Notes under the pieces: model-generated | What the model saw: only the letters and a program-made list of their open reading frames with translations | Told to the model about the DNA's origin: nothing | The model's database searches: none | Translations under genes and position numbers: made by a program | Part shown: piece by piece, positions 49,298 through 50,050 of the stretch | Layout: the number at the start of each line of letters is the position of its first letter | Position numbering within the stretch: the first letter of the stretch is position 1 | Assembly (NCBI GenBank): GCA_035295745.1 | Contig: DATGIL010000087.1 | Coordinates: 1 to 50,050, forward strand | Source: JAIQFL01 sp035295745 | GTDB lineage: Bacteria; Acidobacteriota; Terriglobia; Bryobacterales; Bryobacteraceae | Direction of reading: 5' to 3' | Length of the DNA: 50,050 bases

Positions 49298-49767
49298 CGA
49301 AACGACTGATTGGTATTTCTCTGTGGGCGATCGCGGGCTTGATCGGCCAGGACCATTCGCACCAGGGGGTGAACGAGCGCGGGGACCACGTGATGGGCTT
49401 CTCGCACGAGAAAACGACGCATCACTTCCGGCTATACGCGGACGGTGGGGCGATTGAAGTGACGGCGAATTCCGCCGAGGATCATGAGAGCCGCGACCAG
49501 ATCCGGATGCACTTGACGCATCTGCCAGGGATGTTTGCGGCGGGCAATTTCAAGGCGCCGATTCTAATTCACGATCAGGTACCGCCAGGCGTGCCGGTTC
49601 TCGAGCGTTTGAAGGCGGAGGTGCGCTACCGCTACGAAGAGATCGACAAGGGAGCCCGCGTGCGCATTACGACCTCCAATGCAGAGGCGCTCGCCGCAGT
49701 CCACGAGTTCCTGAGATTCCAGATCAAAGATCACGCCACCGGAGACACGGTGGAGCTCAGCAAATAG
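49294..49767 (+). CDS. His-rich secreted protein coupled to MerR
   Basis: 157 residues, start overlapping the MerR stop, so translation is coupled. Signal peptide ISLWAIAGLIGQ. The mature N-terminus is His-rich (DHSHQGVNERGDHVMGFSHEKTTHHFRL, and HESRDQIRMHLTHLPGMF), with no Cys. A basic alpha/beta C-terminal part ends in FLRFQIKDHATGDTVELSK. His clusters plus a MerR partner suggest periplasmic metal (copper, nickel, zinc or cobalt) binding; the metal is not determinable. Not recognised as a named family. Confidence 0.75.
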   Translation: MTKRLIGISLWAIAGLIGQDHSHQGVNERGDHVMGFSHEKTTHHFRLYADGGAIEVTANSAEDHESRDQIRMHLTHLPGMFAAGNFKAPILIHDQVPPGVPVLERLKAEVRYRYEEIDKGARVRITTSNAEALAAVHEFLRFQIKDHATGDTVELSK

Positions 49768-49814
49768 TGGTGCGCTTTCGGCCGACTTTAGCGATGTGCG
49801 GAGGGCGTTAGCGG

Positions 49815-49930
49815 GCGTCAGCAAGCGATCACGAATCATAGGGGCGGTGACGCAAGACGATGACGAGCCGCGCGCGTCAGCAAGCGATCACTAATCATCA
49901 GGGGCGGAGGCGGAAGACGATGACGAGCCG
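49815..49930. repeat. Tandem direct repeat, about 57 bp x 2
   Basis: 49815-49870 and 49874-49930 are near-identical (both begin GCGTCAGCAAGCGATCAC and end GACGATGACGAGCCG), differing by a few substitutions and one 1-base insertion. Period 59. No open frame spans them sensibly. Likely intergenic repeat at the edge of an inserted element. Confidence 0.85.
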
Positions 49931-49940
49931 GTAGAGTAGA

Positions 49941-50050
49941 GAGGTAGGTGATAGAGAGCGGCCTACCTCCCCCTCCCCGAACCGGACGTGCAGATTTCCC
50001 GCATCCGGCTCTCCCGAAAAGCTCTCGCCTCAGGCATTCATAGGATGCCG
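49941..50050 (-). mobile_element. Possible group II intron end, cut by window edge
   Basis: On the minus strand the segment reads GAGAGCCGGATGCGGGAAAT then CTGCACGTCCGGTTCGGGGAGG, a hairpin-forming sequence (CCGGA/TCCGG outer stem, 49982-50008) that I associate with bacterial group II intron RNAs around the maturase gene. An 8-bp inverted repeat (49941-49948 with 49962-49969) sits beside it. The maturase itself would lie beyond 50050. Assignment is from memory of the motif and is tentative. Confidence 0.4.

Noticed and set aside
49874..49930. CRISPR-like array at the repeat
   Set aside because: Only two copies, adjoining with a 3-base gap and no spacers; it is a tandem duplication.

Overview
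The window looks like a piece of chromosome from a Bryobacterales/Solibacter-type acidobacterium. Four things point there: a TIGR03437 domain (the Solibacter-type C-terminal domain) at 37848-39656, a TIGR03435/DUF3738 domain fused to an M56 peptidase at 36083-37882, a second decayed TIGR03435 copy at 40025-40456, and a 1329-residue Oar-like carboxypeptidase-regulatory/TonB-receptor protein at 14262-18251. Base composition is uniformly GC-rich except in a few scarred stretches. No rRNA, tRNA, CRISPR array or complete insertion sequence was seen.

Layout. 1-2103: 3' part of a flavin amine-oxidase-like gene, open at the window edge. 2657-5701: enoyl-CoA hydratase/isomerase, a small secreted protein and a thiamine-diphosphate enzyme. 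5801-11478: a same-strand run of MFS transporter, MaoC hydratase, APH-type kinase, acyl-CoA dehydrogenase, small secreted protein and amidase. The kinase plus dehydrogenase pair resembles the split form of ACAD10/11 and the LvaA/LvaC pair, which suggests hydroxy-acyl-CoA catabolism. 11666-14257: MscS channel, DinB-like protein, thioesterase and an AAA ATPase broken by one in-frame amber codon. 14262-18251: the large receptor. 18495-20642: rhamnose mutarotase, a DUF1080 secreted hydrolase-like protein and a TPR protein. 20798-23594: a minus-strand set of two QW-repeat (terpene-cyclase-like fold) secreted proteins and a coiled-coil lipoprotein.

24338-27057 is the most unusual region. It is a tight minus-strand operon of a 74-residue small peptide, a PqqD-like protein, an HPr-kinase-like protein and a nucleotidyltransferase. 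These are the accessory parts (B1, K and N) of paeninodin-type lasso peptide clusters, but no macrolactam cyclase or leader protease is present. It may be a cyclase-free peptide-modification or peptide-export system.

27435-30685 is accessory ground: a SAP-like protein, a nitrilase, a decayed serine-recombinase fragment and long gene-poor stretches. 30686-35371: a DUF3313-like secreted protein, a Tat-exported nitroreductase-like protein and a LytS/LytR-type two-component system. 35694-37882: BlaI repressor and M56 sensor-protease with a perfect dyad upstream. 37848-39656: a signal-peptide protein combining a dead serine-hydrolase domain, TIGR03437 and a pseudoreceiver. 40506-46872: LAS-type peptidase, thioredoxin-reductase-like protein, RidA, a membrane protein, a sigma-54 activator with an unfamiliar N-terminus, a DHH phosphoesterase and a two-domain VOC protein. 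46890-49767: an operon with two paralogous membrane proteins, then a MerR regulator coupled to a His-rich secreted protein. 49815-50050: a tandem 57-bp repeat and what may be the edge of a group II intron.
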